NCBI GenBank assembly: GCA_943737045.1
Contig: CALSFV010000015.1
Coordinates: 556,501-620,500 of the forward strand
Source: Parapristionchus giblindavisi
Taxonomy: Eukaryota; Nematoda; Chromadorea; Rhabditida; Diplogasteridae
DNA length: 64,000 bases
Reading direction: 5' to 3'
Position 1 is the first letter of the stretch. Every line of letters starts with the position of its first letter. Under the pieces are notes generated by a model that saw only the letters and a list, made by a program, of their open reading frames with translations, was not told the origin of the DNA and made no database searches. The position numbers and the translations under genes are program-made. Positions 25,834-36,176 of the stretch are shown one piece after another.

Positions 25834-25946
25834 AGGGAGCGTAACCTCACTCAATGGTCTCTTCGACGCGTAATGCTATCTCGTTGTTAGAGAACAGAGA
25901 AATAGTGCGCACAATGTAGAGACCATTGAGAGAGGTTACGCTCCCT
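25834..25946. mobile_element. 113-bp TTAA-flanked MITE
   Basis: Terminal inverted repeats of about 30 bp (AGGGAGCGTAACCTC on the left and GAGGTTACGCTCCCT on the right), flanked by TTAA at 25830-25833 and 25947-25950. Paralogues B and C keep the empty site at the same intron position. TTAA duplication is the hallmark of piggyBac-type transposases, so this is probably a non-autonomous element moved by one. Confidence 0.9.
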
Positions 25947-27957
25947 TTAACCTACCTCCGGTCGTTATCATCATATACGATTGATATATTATTCTTATGC
26001 AGTGCATCGAGCAACTCATCCCGCGCTTTAGAAACCTTATTGAAGTACCCGAAATCTCTGAAATTATTTTTTATGTTATTTGTACAATAGGCCTGTTTGA
26101 CAATTACTGTATGCTAACAAACAACAAATATTCTAAAGTTACCGTACACCGCTGACCGTTGTTCAACTAAACCATTGCGAAGTGCACCAACCTAGTGTAA
26201 GTATCCCTTGCTTCCCACCGTTGATATTCCGCTTCATCAATCCGAGCAATGTGCCTTAAATTATTAATTATATTATTTGACTATGTAATCCCTAATGTGT
26301 TCTAATTAACATCTTTGGGGTGTAAATTGGAACACATGGGGTATTCAATACACATAAAGCTGTATAGATTATTTACACATTGTTTTCTGAGTGTACAATA
26401 AGATAAAACTACCGTACCTGCCCAATATGGCCCCTATACTTTTCAATCTCGTTTCATTCCGTCTGAAGTAGCGACAGTATCGCGAGATGAATGCGTCCAC
26501 ATGACTTGGACCCGGTTCCTGCAAAAATATGAGTAATGTCTTAATAATTTCAATATTATTGTTTCAAAGAATATAAAGGGGTGCGAGATAAATTAGAGAG
26601 ATATTGTATATTTTTTTATTATACAAATAAATTAATATTTTAATTGTTTCGTCGAGATATCTTTGCCAAACCGTTAATATCCACTATTTCCGTTGTCAAT
26701 CAATCTAAAGTAATTCACATTTTATCCTCTTCCTTATTCCCCTCAATTCTTCCTTTTTCTCTATGTCTCTCATCTACGTTGATTATATTTGAGATCTAAT
26801 GTTGCTGTTGGGTCAATGTGGTTTTGAGTTAATATTTTTTGATTGTTTTGTTTCCTTTGCCAGCTGCTTTCTTAGAGATGCTGTATGAATTTTCCTGAAT
26901 CAAAAGTTAAAATACGAAGAAGAGCGCCCCTTGACTTCATGTTGACTATTCCACGGAACTCAGAAACAGCTCTTTTGGACGAGTGCAAACTTTTCCAACG
27001 TTCAAACTTTTGAATTACGAAACGACAAAATTCACGTCAAAGTTCTAACAAAGATCTTGCAGCGCACATAAACCTGCAATTGTGATGTTTTACTTGATCG
27101 CATAAGGCACCTGATATTTTCATCATTATTGTTGTAGTACTTACAGATCTCCAGGCCCAGTCATACCAAGATAGCCTATTATCTAATAAACAACTAACAA
27201 TAGCGTTTATATATGAAAATACAATTCTTCTGTGAACTTTTGTGATAATTTTTACAAATTCTCACAAATGTTTACTTTTTTTTTTCGTTTTGACGGGATG
27301 TCGCGTATTTTCCATCAACTACAGTCAATATCAACTACAGTCATGCTGGAATCTTATCGATTAATGAACTTTCAGCACTCACAACGTTTGAACTCTAGTA
27401 ATGTTTGAGAAGATGAGACAGAAATATTATCTAGTGTAGGATTACTTACACCAATATACTCTTCATAACGGTCAATTGTCTTTAAAAGGTAGAGATGGAT
27501 CATCAAAGCTGCGAAAGAAATAGGCACCACATTAACCAAAGTCGAGACGTCGCGAAAAGTACTACGGACATGCTTATCCTGAAAATATTTTGTTGAATTT
27601 GATTGTAAAGAACTGAGGAAAGAATTAAACAATCTTTAAAAAAAATCTATAACCAAAATAGATCATTTAAAAATTTAATACTGAATGAAAAAAAAGGATT
27701 CATTGTTCGTTAGTAAGCCATTCTTGCACTAATGCAGTTTTTTCTGAATCTAAGAAAGATGAGTTTTCCTTTCACACATACCCAGTCATTTTCTGTCGGA
27801 TCTGTGTTGTACAGATACCATGTATGTACAATGAAGAGTAAGAACATGGGAACTCCCACGCATACTGAAATTGGTTTTGAACCATCAAAAAAACGAAAAA
27901 AATCGAATAAACTTCCATACATGATGCAATAAAAAAATCTCTGACAAGTGATAATAA

Positions 27958-28778
27958 TGTATAGTAGATCCATTATTGATTGATAATTATTGTGTTCCTT
28001 TCATATATTAGCATAATTGTCATTCAAATCCCCTTGCAGTTTGTACATAACGTCCCTAATTACTCTCTCTATCTATCACTAATTTATTCATTATGCAAAT
28101 GCTATTACACGTGTCCTTTCTCTCTATGATTTGTGTTAGTTGTTAGTTAGTAGTCAGTTGTGAGTCAGTTGGTTAGTTCTTAGTAGTCGTCTCCCTCGCT
28201 AGTACTTTGCCTAGCTTCGTTGTTGATTGTGAACTGTAGATAAAGTTCTATGAATTATTAAATCATCTTCGTCTTCTCCACATTAGACGAGGTCGTCAAC
28301 CTCATCTGTATCTGTTCTTCTTCTTCGTCATCTTACATAGTCATCGTCTGATCTCTGGTCTTTGATCTTCGTCTCTTCTCGGTCTAGTCCATTATTATCC
28401 GTAGTTGCGATTGCGGATCCTTACAGTTGCGATTGTAAGAAGTATACTTGCGAGTATAGAGTTGTGGTTGCGATCACAAGCGCGTAGTTGCGATTACGTG
28501 TCCTTACAGTTGCGATTGTAAGAAGTATACTTGCGAGTATAGAGTTGTGGTTGCGATCACAAGCGCGTAGTTGCGATTACGTGCAAACTTGCAGTTGCGA
28601 TTGTGAGTATTGTTAGTTTACTTGCGAGTAATCTTTTGACTTTTGGTTGCGATCATTAGTAAAAGGGTGTCGTCCCCCTGTTTACGTGTACTTGGTAGCA
28701 GTCAATAAGCTATCAAACATTAGCAAACCGTGACAGTTTGCTATCAAGTACAGGTATCCAGGATCGGCATTCCTTACA
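27958..28778 (+). repeat. 5' LTR (821 bp)
   Basis: Same length as the 3' LTR, and no base difference was noticed on reading. It contains the TTGCGA hairpin row (28397-28659), including an 82-bp direct repeat (from about 28421 and 28503). Near its end, ACTTGGTAGCA and TTGCTATCAAGT can form a further hairpin (about 28689-28750). Confidence 0.95.
28397..28659 (+). promoter_or_regulatory. Row of twelve short hairpins with constant core TTGCGA
   Basis: The core occurs twelve times, nine as GTTGCGAT and three as CTTGCGAG, always between self-complementary arms that differ from hairpin to hairpin: TTACA/TGTAA, TATA/TATA, TTGTG/CACAA, CGTA/TACG, ATCCG/CGGAT. Changing stems around a fixed loop suggest selection for folded RNA or DNA. 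As RNA the apex can be U(UGCG)A, a UNCG-type tetraloop. The role is unknown: packaging, RNA stability, transcription and protein binding are all possible. Confidence 0.8.
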
Positions 28779-28800
28779 TGGGGGCCAAGCCGGGTCTAAA
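28779..28800 (+). promoter_or_regulatory. Candidate primer-binding site of the LTR element
   Basis: The sequence starting TGGGGGCCAAGCCGGGTC lies directly after the 5' LTR. A TGG start is expected for pairing with a tRNA 3' CCA end. The matching tRNA was not identified. Confidence 0.5.
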
Positions 28801-28851
28801 CTGAAAGGACAAGATTATTGATTATTGATTATTGATTGACTATTGATTATT

Positions 28852-29822
28852 ATGGAGATACAAGGAGGAAGAACATGGGATGATGTCAAATGGCGTAATG
28901 AGGCTGTGGATAGCCTTACCATATTGGATAATCTCAAAGAGAATGGATTGTGTGGACGTGAATTAAGAGATGTTTCTTCGGAGTTGGAGTTCCATACTGA
29001 GAGGTTGTATGGAGATGATTCTGATCGTTTGGATGAAAAGAGAGTTAATGTATTTCTCGGAATATATGGAAAGGACAAGAAATTTGGAAAATTATTCAGA
29101 TTCTGGTATGAAGGCGCATCATATATGGAATTGAAGGAATATATGTTATATGGAACAGAACCACCGAATCATTATCGATTAATAACGTGTCGATTTTGTT
29201 GTGGCACGGATCACAAGATTTTGCAATGTCCTGCTTTTTGGGAGCGTAAGGGAGGAGATGATGAAGTGGATACGAATATATGTGAAGTACAATGTGTGGA
29301 TAAAGTATGTGTAGAGACTAATGATACCCATGCTGGAGGAGGAGCTCATGATGAAGCCCAAGACGCTCCATGTAGATTAAGTGGAGGATTACAATGGCAA
29401 GTGTGTTTCGATAATGGTGTTCAGGTAAATACGGTTCAGGATACGGCTAAGGATGTCGTAAGAGACGCCGTTGAGGATAATGTGGGCACGGATAGCACTG
29501 ATACTCAGAGAGATCAGGTGAAGACCGTTGAAGCCACAGTTTCGGAAGTGTATTCTTTTGTAAATAAGTGGTGTAAAGGAGTAGTTGTCACGAAATGGAA
29601 GAAACCGTGTATTAAATCGAAGCAAAGTGCCTTGGAGTCTATGGTTATGGAGTTGAGCGTCGAAAAGGATGAGGTCATTATTGGAAGTAATGGGAATCGT
29701 ATAAGTGAATTAGGAGGAAGTTTATCTAAGGGAGAAGATGTACATGAACATATCGTTGAACAAGAGAGTATTATTGAACAGGAGAGCATTATCAAAGAGG
29801 ATGTTATTATTAAAGAAGAGTA
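28852..29822 (+). pseudogene. gag-like protein of the LTR element, 5' part (interrupted)
   Basis: Starts at ATG 28852. It has an acidic/basic N-terminal domain, then one CCHC zinc knuckle (CRFCCGTDHKILQC, spacing C-X2-C-X4-H-X4-C, codons near 29190-29230), the nucleic-acid-binding motif of Gag nucleocapsids. A low-complexity Glu/Lys/Ile tail begins about 29740. The frame continues about 20 codons into the inserted palindrome and stops at 29883. With the insertion and one target copy removed, the frame runs on into 34865-35831. No other domain is recognised. Confidence is high for the zinc knuckle and moderate for calling the protein Gag. Confidence 0.8.
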
Positions 29823-30720
29823 TAGTGGTGCACACTCTCCTTTACTACAGGCGTGTCCCCGCATGTCCCCGCGTGTCCCCTGATGTCCCCTGGCCGATTT
29901 CTCCACAAATAAATTTCTGAAAAATATTTTCGTAGTATCGATTAAGAGACCGGCTCGGTAAGACTCGAGCATTTTGACCCCCTGCCGGACATTCGCGAGG
30001 ACTTTCGATCTGGCCCTCAATACTTTCATCATAGACACATACCGGGGGGAGACCGATGAAGGTTATAGTGAAAATGCCCTTAGGCTCAAACCCGGCTCAC
30101 ATATGTCGCATAAAATAAAAAATTGAAAAATTCATAACTTTTCAATCGTGATAGCTAGCAGCGTTATTTCTTTTTATTGGTGAATAACATGTCATGCGCC
30201 CTTATAAACACAGCTGAGCAGTAATTTCATATCGTTCTGGATATGTTTTTTCGTGTATGATTTTCCGATTTTTCCTCTTCCATCCTCGTTGAAGAGAGAC
30301 GGCAAGCATTGACATAGTACATATTGTAGCCCTGACACTTCTGTACATGATGGTCACATTCCCTTGGAAATCCAACTTTTCTGAAGCATCGAGAATTGCA
30401 ACTGAATGTGAGATATGTGTAATTTGCAAAAATCGAAAATTAAATTTCTTGTAAATCGCAAGAGAGTAGGTAGCTTTATTATGCCTTTTTACTTGTAGTG
30501 ATGCGCCTACACAGAAAAAATATTCAAGTAGACTCAGACTAAATTTTTAAAAATTTTTAAAAATAATTATTTTATTTTTATTTTTTTCAACCCTGACATT
30601 GAGTCGACCGTCAAGGCAAGTTGATTCATAGGGCGGATGGTAGCTGATGCATGTCCGTTTGCGAAAACAACTGCCACGAAAAGAATCGTCGTTTCGCAGA
30701 TCTAGAATTTATTTTTTTAA

Positions 30721-31393
30721 TTATCAAACTTGAATATTTATATGTTTCTTTCACATAAATCGGTTGGAAGGTGGCGTATGGCAACCAAAGCTGTACCATT
30801 GTTATCAGTAGGAGTGTACTGTACTGCACTACCGTAACCGTCAGGAATCACGAACTAACTTTTTTTCAGTCGACCCATGATTCACAACCATGACCCCGGG
30901 TTCATGGTTGAGAATAGCTGAGGTCGAAAAATTCATGATGATCCCAGACCAAATACTATTTGGCAATATATCAACAGTGAGCCAACTTCTAGTTTTCTGG
31001 ATACCGTAACTCAAAATACAGTAATCTAGTTACCGTACCCTATAATAATGTGGTGAAATTCTCGGAAAATTCAAGTGCGTGCCTTACAATTACTGTAGTT
31101 TGGGTTACGGTATCCAGAAAACTAGAAGTTGTCTCACTGTTGATATATTGCCAAATAGTATTTGGTCTGGGATCATCATGAATTTTTCGACCTCAGCTAT
31201 TCTCAACCATGAACCCCGGGTCATGGTTGAGAATCATGGGTCGACTGAAAAAAAATCAGTTCGCGATTCCTGACGATTATGGTATTCAAGTACAGTTCAC
31301 TCCCACTGATAACAATGGTACAGCTTTGGTTGCCATACGCCACCTTCCAACCGATTTATGTGAAAGAAACATGTATTTTTTCAAGTTTGATAA
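30721..31393. mobile_element. Element b (673-bp hairpin), copy 1
   Basis: Long imperfect inverted repeat (arms about 300 bp, loop about 90 bp), from TTATCAAACTTGAA to TTCAAGTTTGATAA, flanked by TTAA at 30717-30720 and 31394-31397. Inside it, short palindromes around CATGACCCCGGGTTCATG occur. It sits where the a and a' arms of E would otherwise meet in a TTTTTTTAAAAAAA palindrome, so it probably inserted at that TTAA. Non-coding. Confidence 0.75.
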
Positions 31394-31397
31394 TTAA

Positions 31398-33614
31398 GAG
31401 ACCGGCTCGGTAAGACTCGAGCATTTTGACCCCCTGCCGGACATTCGCGAGGACTTTCGATCTGGCCCTCAATACTTTCATCATAGACACATACCGGGGG
31501 GAGACCGATGAAGGTTATAGTGAAAATGCCCTTAGGCTCAAACCCGGCTCACATATGTCGCATAAAATAAAAAATTGAAAAATTCATAACTTTTCAATCG
31601 TGATAGCTAGCAGCGTTATTTCTTTTTATTGGTGAATAACATGTCATGCGCCCTTATAAACACAGCTGAGCAGTAATTTCATATCGTTCTGGATATGTTT
31701 TTTCGTGTATGATTTTCCGATTTTTCCTCTTCCATCCTCGTTGAAGAGAGACGGCAAGCATTGACATAGTACATATTGTAGCCCTGACACTTCTGTACAT
31801 GATGGTCACATTCCCTTGGAAATCCAACTTTTCTGAAGCATCGAGAATTGCAACTGAATGTGAGATATGTGTAATTTGCAAAAATCGAAAATTAAATTTC
31901 TTGTAAATCGCAAGAGTAGTAGGTAGCTTTATTATGCCTTTTTACTTGTAGTGATGCGCCTACACAGAAAAAATATTCAAGTAGACTCAGACTAAATTTT
32001 TAAAAATTTTTAAAAATAATTATTTTATTTTTATTTTTTTCAACCCTGACATTGAGTCGACCGTCAAGGCAAGTTGATTCATAGGGCGGATGGTAGCTGA
32101 TGCATGTCCGTTTGCGAAAACAACTGCCACGAAAAGAATCGTCGTTTCGCAGATCTAGAATTTATTTTTTTAATTATCAAACTTGAATATTTATATGTTT
32201 CTTTCACATAAATCGGTTGGAAGGTGGCGTATGGCAACCAAAGCTGTACCATTGTTATCAGTAGGAGTGTACTGTACTGCACTACCGTAACCGTCAGGAA
32301 TCACGAACTAACTTTTTTTCAGTCGACCCATGATTCACAACCATGACCCCGGGTTCATGGTTGAGAATAGCTGAGGTCGAAAAATTCATGATGATCCCAG
32401 ACCAAATACTATTTGGCAATATATCAACAGTGAGCCAACTTCTAGTTTTCTGGATACCGTAACTCAAAATACAGTAATCTAGTTACCGTACCCTATAATA
32501 ATGTGGTGAAATTCTCGGAAAATTCAAGTGCGTGCCTTACAATTACTGTAGTTTGGGTTACGGTATCCAGAAAACTAGAAGTTGTCTCACTGTTGATATA
32601 TTGCCAAATAGTATTTGGTCTGGGATCATCATGAATTTTTCGACCTCAGCTATTCTCAACCATGAACCCCGGGTCATGGTTGAGAATCATGGGTCGACTG
32701 AAAAAAAATCAGTTCGCGATTCCTGACGATTATGGTATTCAAGTACAGTTCACTCCCACTGATAACAATGGTACAGCTTTGGTTGCCATACGCCACCTTC
32801 CAACCGATTTATGTGAAAGAAACATGTATTTTTTCAAGTTTGATAATTAAAAAAATAAATTCTAGATCTGCGAAACGACGATTCTTTTCGTGGCAGTTGT
32901 TTTCGCAAACGGACATGCATCAGCTACCATCCGCCCTATGAATCAACTTGCTTTGACGGTCGACTCAATGTCAGGGTTGAAAAAAATAAAAATAAAATAA
33001 TTATTTTTAAAATTTAAAAAAAATGTAGTCTGAGTCTACTAGTATATTTTTTTCTGTGTAGGCACATCACTACAAGTAAAATGACATAATAAAGCTACCT
33101 ACTACTCTTGCGATTTACAAGAAATTTAATTTTCGATTTTTACAAATTACACATATCTCACATTCAGTTGCAATTCTCGATGCTTCAGAAAAGTTGGATT
33201 TCCAAGGGAATGTGACCATCATGTACAGAAGTGTCAGGGCTACAATATGTACTATGTCAATGCTTGCCGTCTCTCTTCAACGAGGATGGAAGAGGAAAAA
33301 TCGGAAAATCATACACGAAAAAACATATCCAGAACGACATGATATTACTGCTCAACTGTGTTTGTAAGAGTGCATGACATGTTATTCACCAATAAAAAGA
33401 AATAAAAGTCCTAGCTATCGCGATTGAAAAGTTATGAATTTTTCAATTTTTTATTTTATGCGACATATGTGAGCCGGGTTTGAGCCTAAGGGCATTTTCA
33501 CTATAACTTTCATCGGTCTCCCCCCGGTATGTGTCTATGATGAAAGTATTGAGGGCCAGATCGAAAGTCCTCGCGAATGTCCGGACCATGCTCGAGTCTT
33601 ACCGAGCCGGTCTC
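31398..33614. mobile_element. Inner copy of TTAA element E (2217 bp)
   Basis: Complete: arm a (31398-32169), core b (32174-32846), arm a' (32851-33614), flanked by TTAA at 31394-31397 and 33615-33618. Long terminal inverted repeats of about 765-772 bp. Its a-b part differs from the outer copy by about one base in 1452, and its a' arm has the same length as the outer a'. It is placed exactly at the TTAA between b and a' of the outer copy. Confidence 0.82.
32174..32846. mobile_element. Element b, copy 2 (inside inner E)
   Basis: Same 673 bp as copy 1, flanked by TTAA at 32170-32173 and 32847-32850. Confidence 0.75.
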
Positions 33615-34386
33615 TTAAAAAAATAAATTCTAGATCTGCGAAACGACGATTCTTTTCGTGGCAGTTGTTTTCGCAAACGGACATGCATCAGCTACCATCC
33701 GCCCTATGAATCAACTTGCTTTGACGGTCGACTCAATGTCAGGGTTGAAAAAAATAAAAATAAAATAATTATTTTTAAAATTTAAAAAAAATGTAGTCTG
33801 AGTCTACTAGTATATTTTTTTCTGTGTAGGCACATCACTACAAGTAAAATGACATAATAAAGCTACCTACTACTCTTGCGATTTACAAGAAATTTAATTT
33901 TCGATTTTTACAAATTACACATATCTCACATTCAGTTGCAATTCTCGATGCTTCAGAAAAGTTGGATTTCCAAGGGAATGTGACCATCATGTACAGAAGT
34001 GTCAGGGCTACAATATGTACTATGTCAATGCTTGCCGTCTCTCTTCAACGAGGATGGAAGAGGAAAAATCGGAAAATCATACACGAAAAAACATATCCAG
34101 AACGACATGATATTACTGCTCAACTGTGTTTGTAAGAGTGCATGACATGTTATTCACCAATAAAAAGAAATAAAAGTCCTAGCTATCGCGATTGAAAAGT
34201 TATGAATTTTTCAATTTTTTATTTTATGCGACATATGTGAGCCGGGTTTGAGCCTAAGGGCATTTTCACTATAACTTTCATCGGTCTCCCCCCGGTATGT
34301 GTCTATGATGAAAGTATTGAGGGCCAGATCGAAAGTCCTCGCGAATGTCCGGACCATGCTCGAGTCTTACCGAGCCGGTCTCTTAA

Positions 34387-34739
34387 TTAGTCTATCTGAG
34401 TTCTGCTAAACGCCATGTAAAAGAAATATATAGCTTGATTCTGTACAGTATTTTGGGAAAATCAAGTTACACGATCTCTGTTTATTTTGTATACTCTTTC
34501 TTTTAAATTTTCTACCTTTCGGTTTGATTGATGTAGTGAACGTGGTTTCTGTTTATTGGCTTCATGCATGATCGAAATTAGGGAAAAAATATACACTATC
34601 GGCAAAAGGAAAAAAAATTAAAATGTGAAATATTAAAAAAATAGACCCTCGCCCTATAAATCTATTTTACTATAAAACTATACACAGTCAAGCAATATAT
34701 TTCTTTTACATGGCGTTTAGCAGCGCTCAGATAGACTAA
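34387..34739. mobile_element. 353-bp TTAA-flanked MITE (c)
   Basis: Inverted ends of about 45 bp (TTAGTCTATCTGAG and CTCAGATAGACTAA, extending through CTAAACGCCATGTAAAAG), flanked by TTAA at 34383-34386 and 34740-34743. AT-rich interior, no ORF. Confidence 0.82.
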
Positions 34740-34864
34740 TTAATCGATACTATGAACATATTTTTCAGAAATTTATTTGTGGAGAAATCGTCCAGGGGAC
34801 ATCAGGGGACACGCGGGGACATGCGGGGACACGCCTGTAGTAAAGGAGAGTGTGCACCACTGTA

Positions 34865-35831
34865 TATTGTCGAGCAAGAGATTATTATTAATGAGGAAGA
34901 TATTATTAAGGAGAAGGATATTGTTAAAGAGGAGTATATCGTTGAAAGGGAGAGCACTGTTAATGAGAAGGATATTTTTAAAGAAGAGGATATTATTAAG
35001 AAAGATATTAAAGAAGATAAGGATATTGAAGAAAAGGATATTGTTGAAGAGTTTGAGGACGCTGTTAAGAAGAAAGATATTGCTAAAAAGGAGAATGTTA
35101 TTAAGGAGGAGTATATTATCGATCAAGATGATTTGGAGAAGAAGGATGCTATGGAATACATGAATGTTAAGGAAAAGGATATTGTTGAGCAGAAGGATGT
35201 TGTGAAGGAGGATATTGTTGAAGAGGAGTACATCGAGAAGGATATTGTTGTGAAGGAGGATATTGTTGAAGATAAGGTCAAGAAGGATAAGAAGGTCATG
35301 GAAGTTGCTAATAATATAGCTGCTGCGAATGGATTGAATAGTGTTATGGGAGATGGAAAGAATGTTAGTAAGGAGGAGATCGTAAAGGGAAATTTGGATG
35401 GACTTGTTAGTGGAGATGGAAAGAAGGTTAGTGAGGAGATCGTGAAGGAGTATTTGGAAGGTCGAGTGTCAAAGATGGATACAGGGGCTGTGTCGTGTGA
35501 GATTGTGTTGGATCATGATGTGAAGGTACAGCAATTGGATCGAAGGAAAGTGGTCCCAAGAGAACCGGATAAGAATTTATGGTCGGTCCTGTCAGATGAT
35601 ATGAAGGTGGAGCAATTGGATCGAAGGAAGGTGGTACCAAGAGAACCGGATAAGACGTTGTCGTTGGTACTGTCAGATGATGTGGAGGTTGAACAACTGG
35701 ATCGAAGGAACGTGGTCCCGAAAGAACCAGATAAGGAGTTGTCATCGGTCTTGTCAGGAGGGGAGCCTATATCATTCACGAAGGAAGGAAGCTGGAAACG
35801 AGTTTCACATGCACGAGAAGGACAACAATAA
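34865..35831 (+). pseudogene. gag-like protein of the LTR element, 3' part
   Basis: The open frame actually begins upstream in the palindrome arm (34752); the element's own part starts after the insertion. It encodes a long, highly charged, low-complexity region built from degenerate KDIVKEE-type units (about 34870-35280). Three tandem repeats of about 28 residues follow, each carrying QLDRRKVVPREPDK or a close variant (about 35525-35760), and the frame ends at 35831. It is the continuation of the frame at 28852-29822. No catalytic motif. The Glu/Lys repeats may form coiled coil or disordered spacer. Whether this half is still translated is unknown. Confidence 0.75.
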
Positions 35832-36176
35832 TGTCGCCCGTCGTCATTCATCATATTCATTAATTGTTCATTTTGTTTTGTATCATACTTATTCATATTA
35901 TACTTCACCTTTTTCATATTATTATCATCACCAACCCCATTATCAACTACCGTAATCTCATTTACATTTCAATCACCTACAACCGTATCGTCGTCGTTGA
36001 TTATCTCTTTATGCGCAAGGCATACAATCGTCTCGTCGTCATTCATTATCACGTTATGCGCAAGGCATACTCATTCGTCGTCATGAATCGTTGCAGCAGC
36101 TAGAAGTCAAGCCATATCGCCATCCCCACCGTCATCAAGATTGAATGCGAGGACGCATTCTTCGAAGGAGGTGGCA
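35832..36176 (+). other. Internal non-coding tail of the LTR element
   Basis: About 345 bp between the gag-like stop and the 3' LTR. It contains a direct repeat (TTATGCGCAAGGCATAC at about 36010 and 36054), CGTCGTC-rich runs, and a purine-rich stretch at 36163-36174 that is the probable polypurine tract. Confidence 0.6.

Larger units (their letters stand above)
29946..34382. mobile_element. Outer copy of TTAA element E (split by an inner copy)
   Basis: Flanked by TTAA (29942-29945 and 34383-34386). The layout is arm a (29946-30716), core b (30721-31393), an inserted second copy of E, then arm a' (33619-34382), the inverted form of a. Ends read GAGACCGGCTCGG and CCGAGCCGGTCTC. A 75-codon frame in each arm has no recognised product. 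The TTAA target suggests a piggyBac-type mobiliser. Confidence 0.8.
29823..34862. mobile_element. 242-bp palindromic MITE (X) inserted in the gag-like ORF, itself filled by TTAA elements
   Basis: The left arm (29823-29945) and right arm (34740-34862) are 123 bp each and nearly perfect reverse complements. The ends read TAGTGGTGCAC and GTGCACCACTG. The flanks fit a TA duplication (29821-29822 and 34863-34864); a 4-bp GTAT duplication, one base shifted, also fits. The arms meet at a TTAA in a palindrome (AGTATCGATTAATCGATACT), and about 4.8 kb of other elements has been placed at that TTAA. The CAGT-like end and TA site suggest mobilisation by a Tc1/mariner-type enzyme. Confidence 0.88.

Noticed and set aside
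28397..28659. CRISPR-like array
   Set aside because: The repeat core is only 6-8 bp, the spacers are self-complementary stems, and the host is eukaryotic.
30202..30429. 75-codon minus-strand frame present in each E arm
   Set aside because: Repeated only because the arm is repeated; it opens with TTG rather than ATG and no family is recognised.
32847..34386. Tandem inverted arms read as a single satellite array
   Set aside because: Each junction is TTAA and the a-b-a' order repeats, so nested insertion explains it better than tandem amplification.
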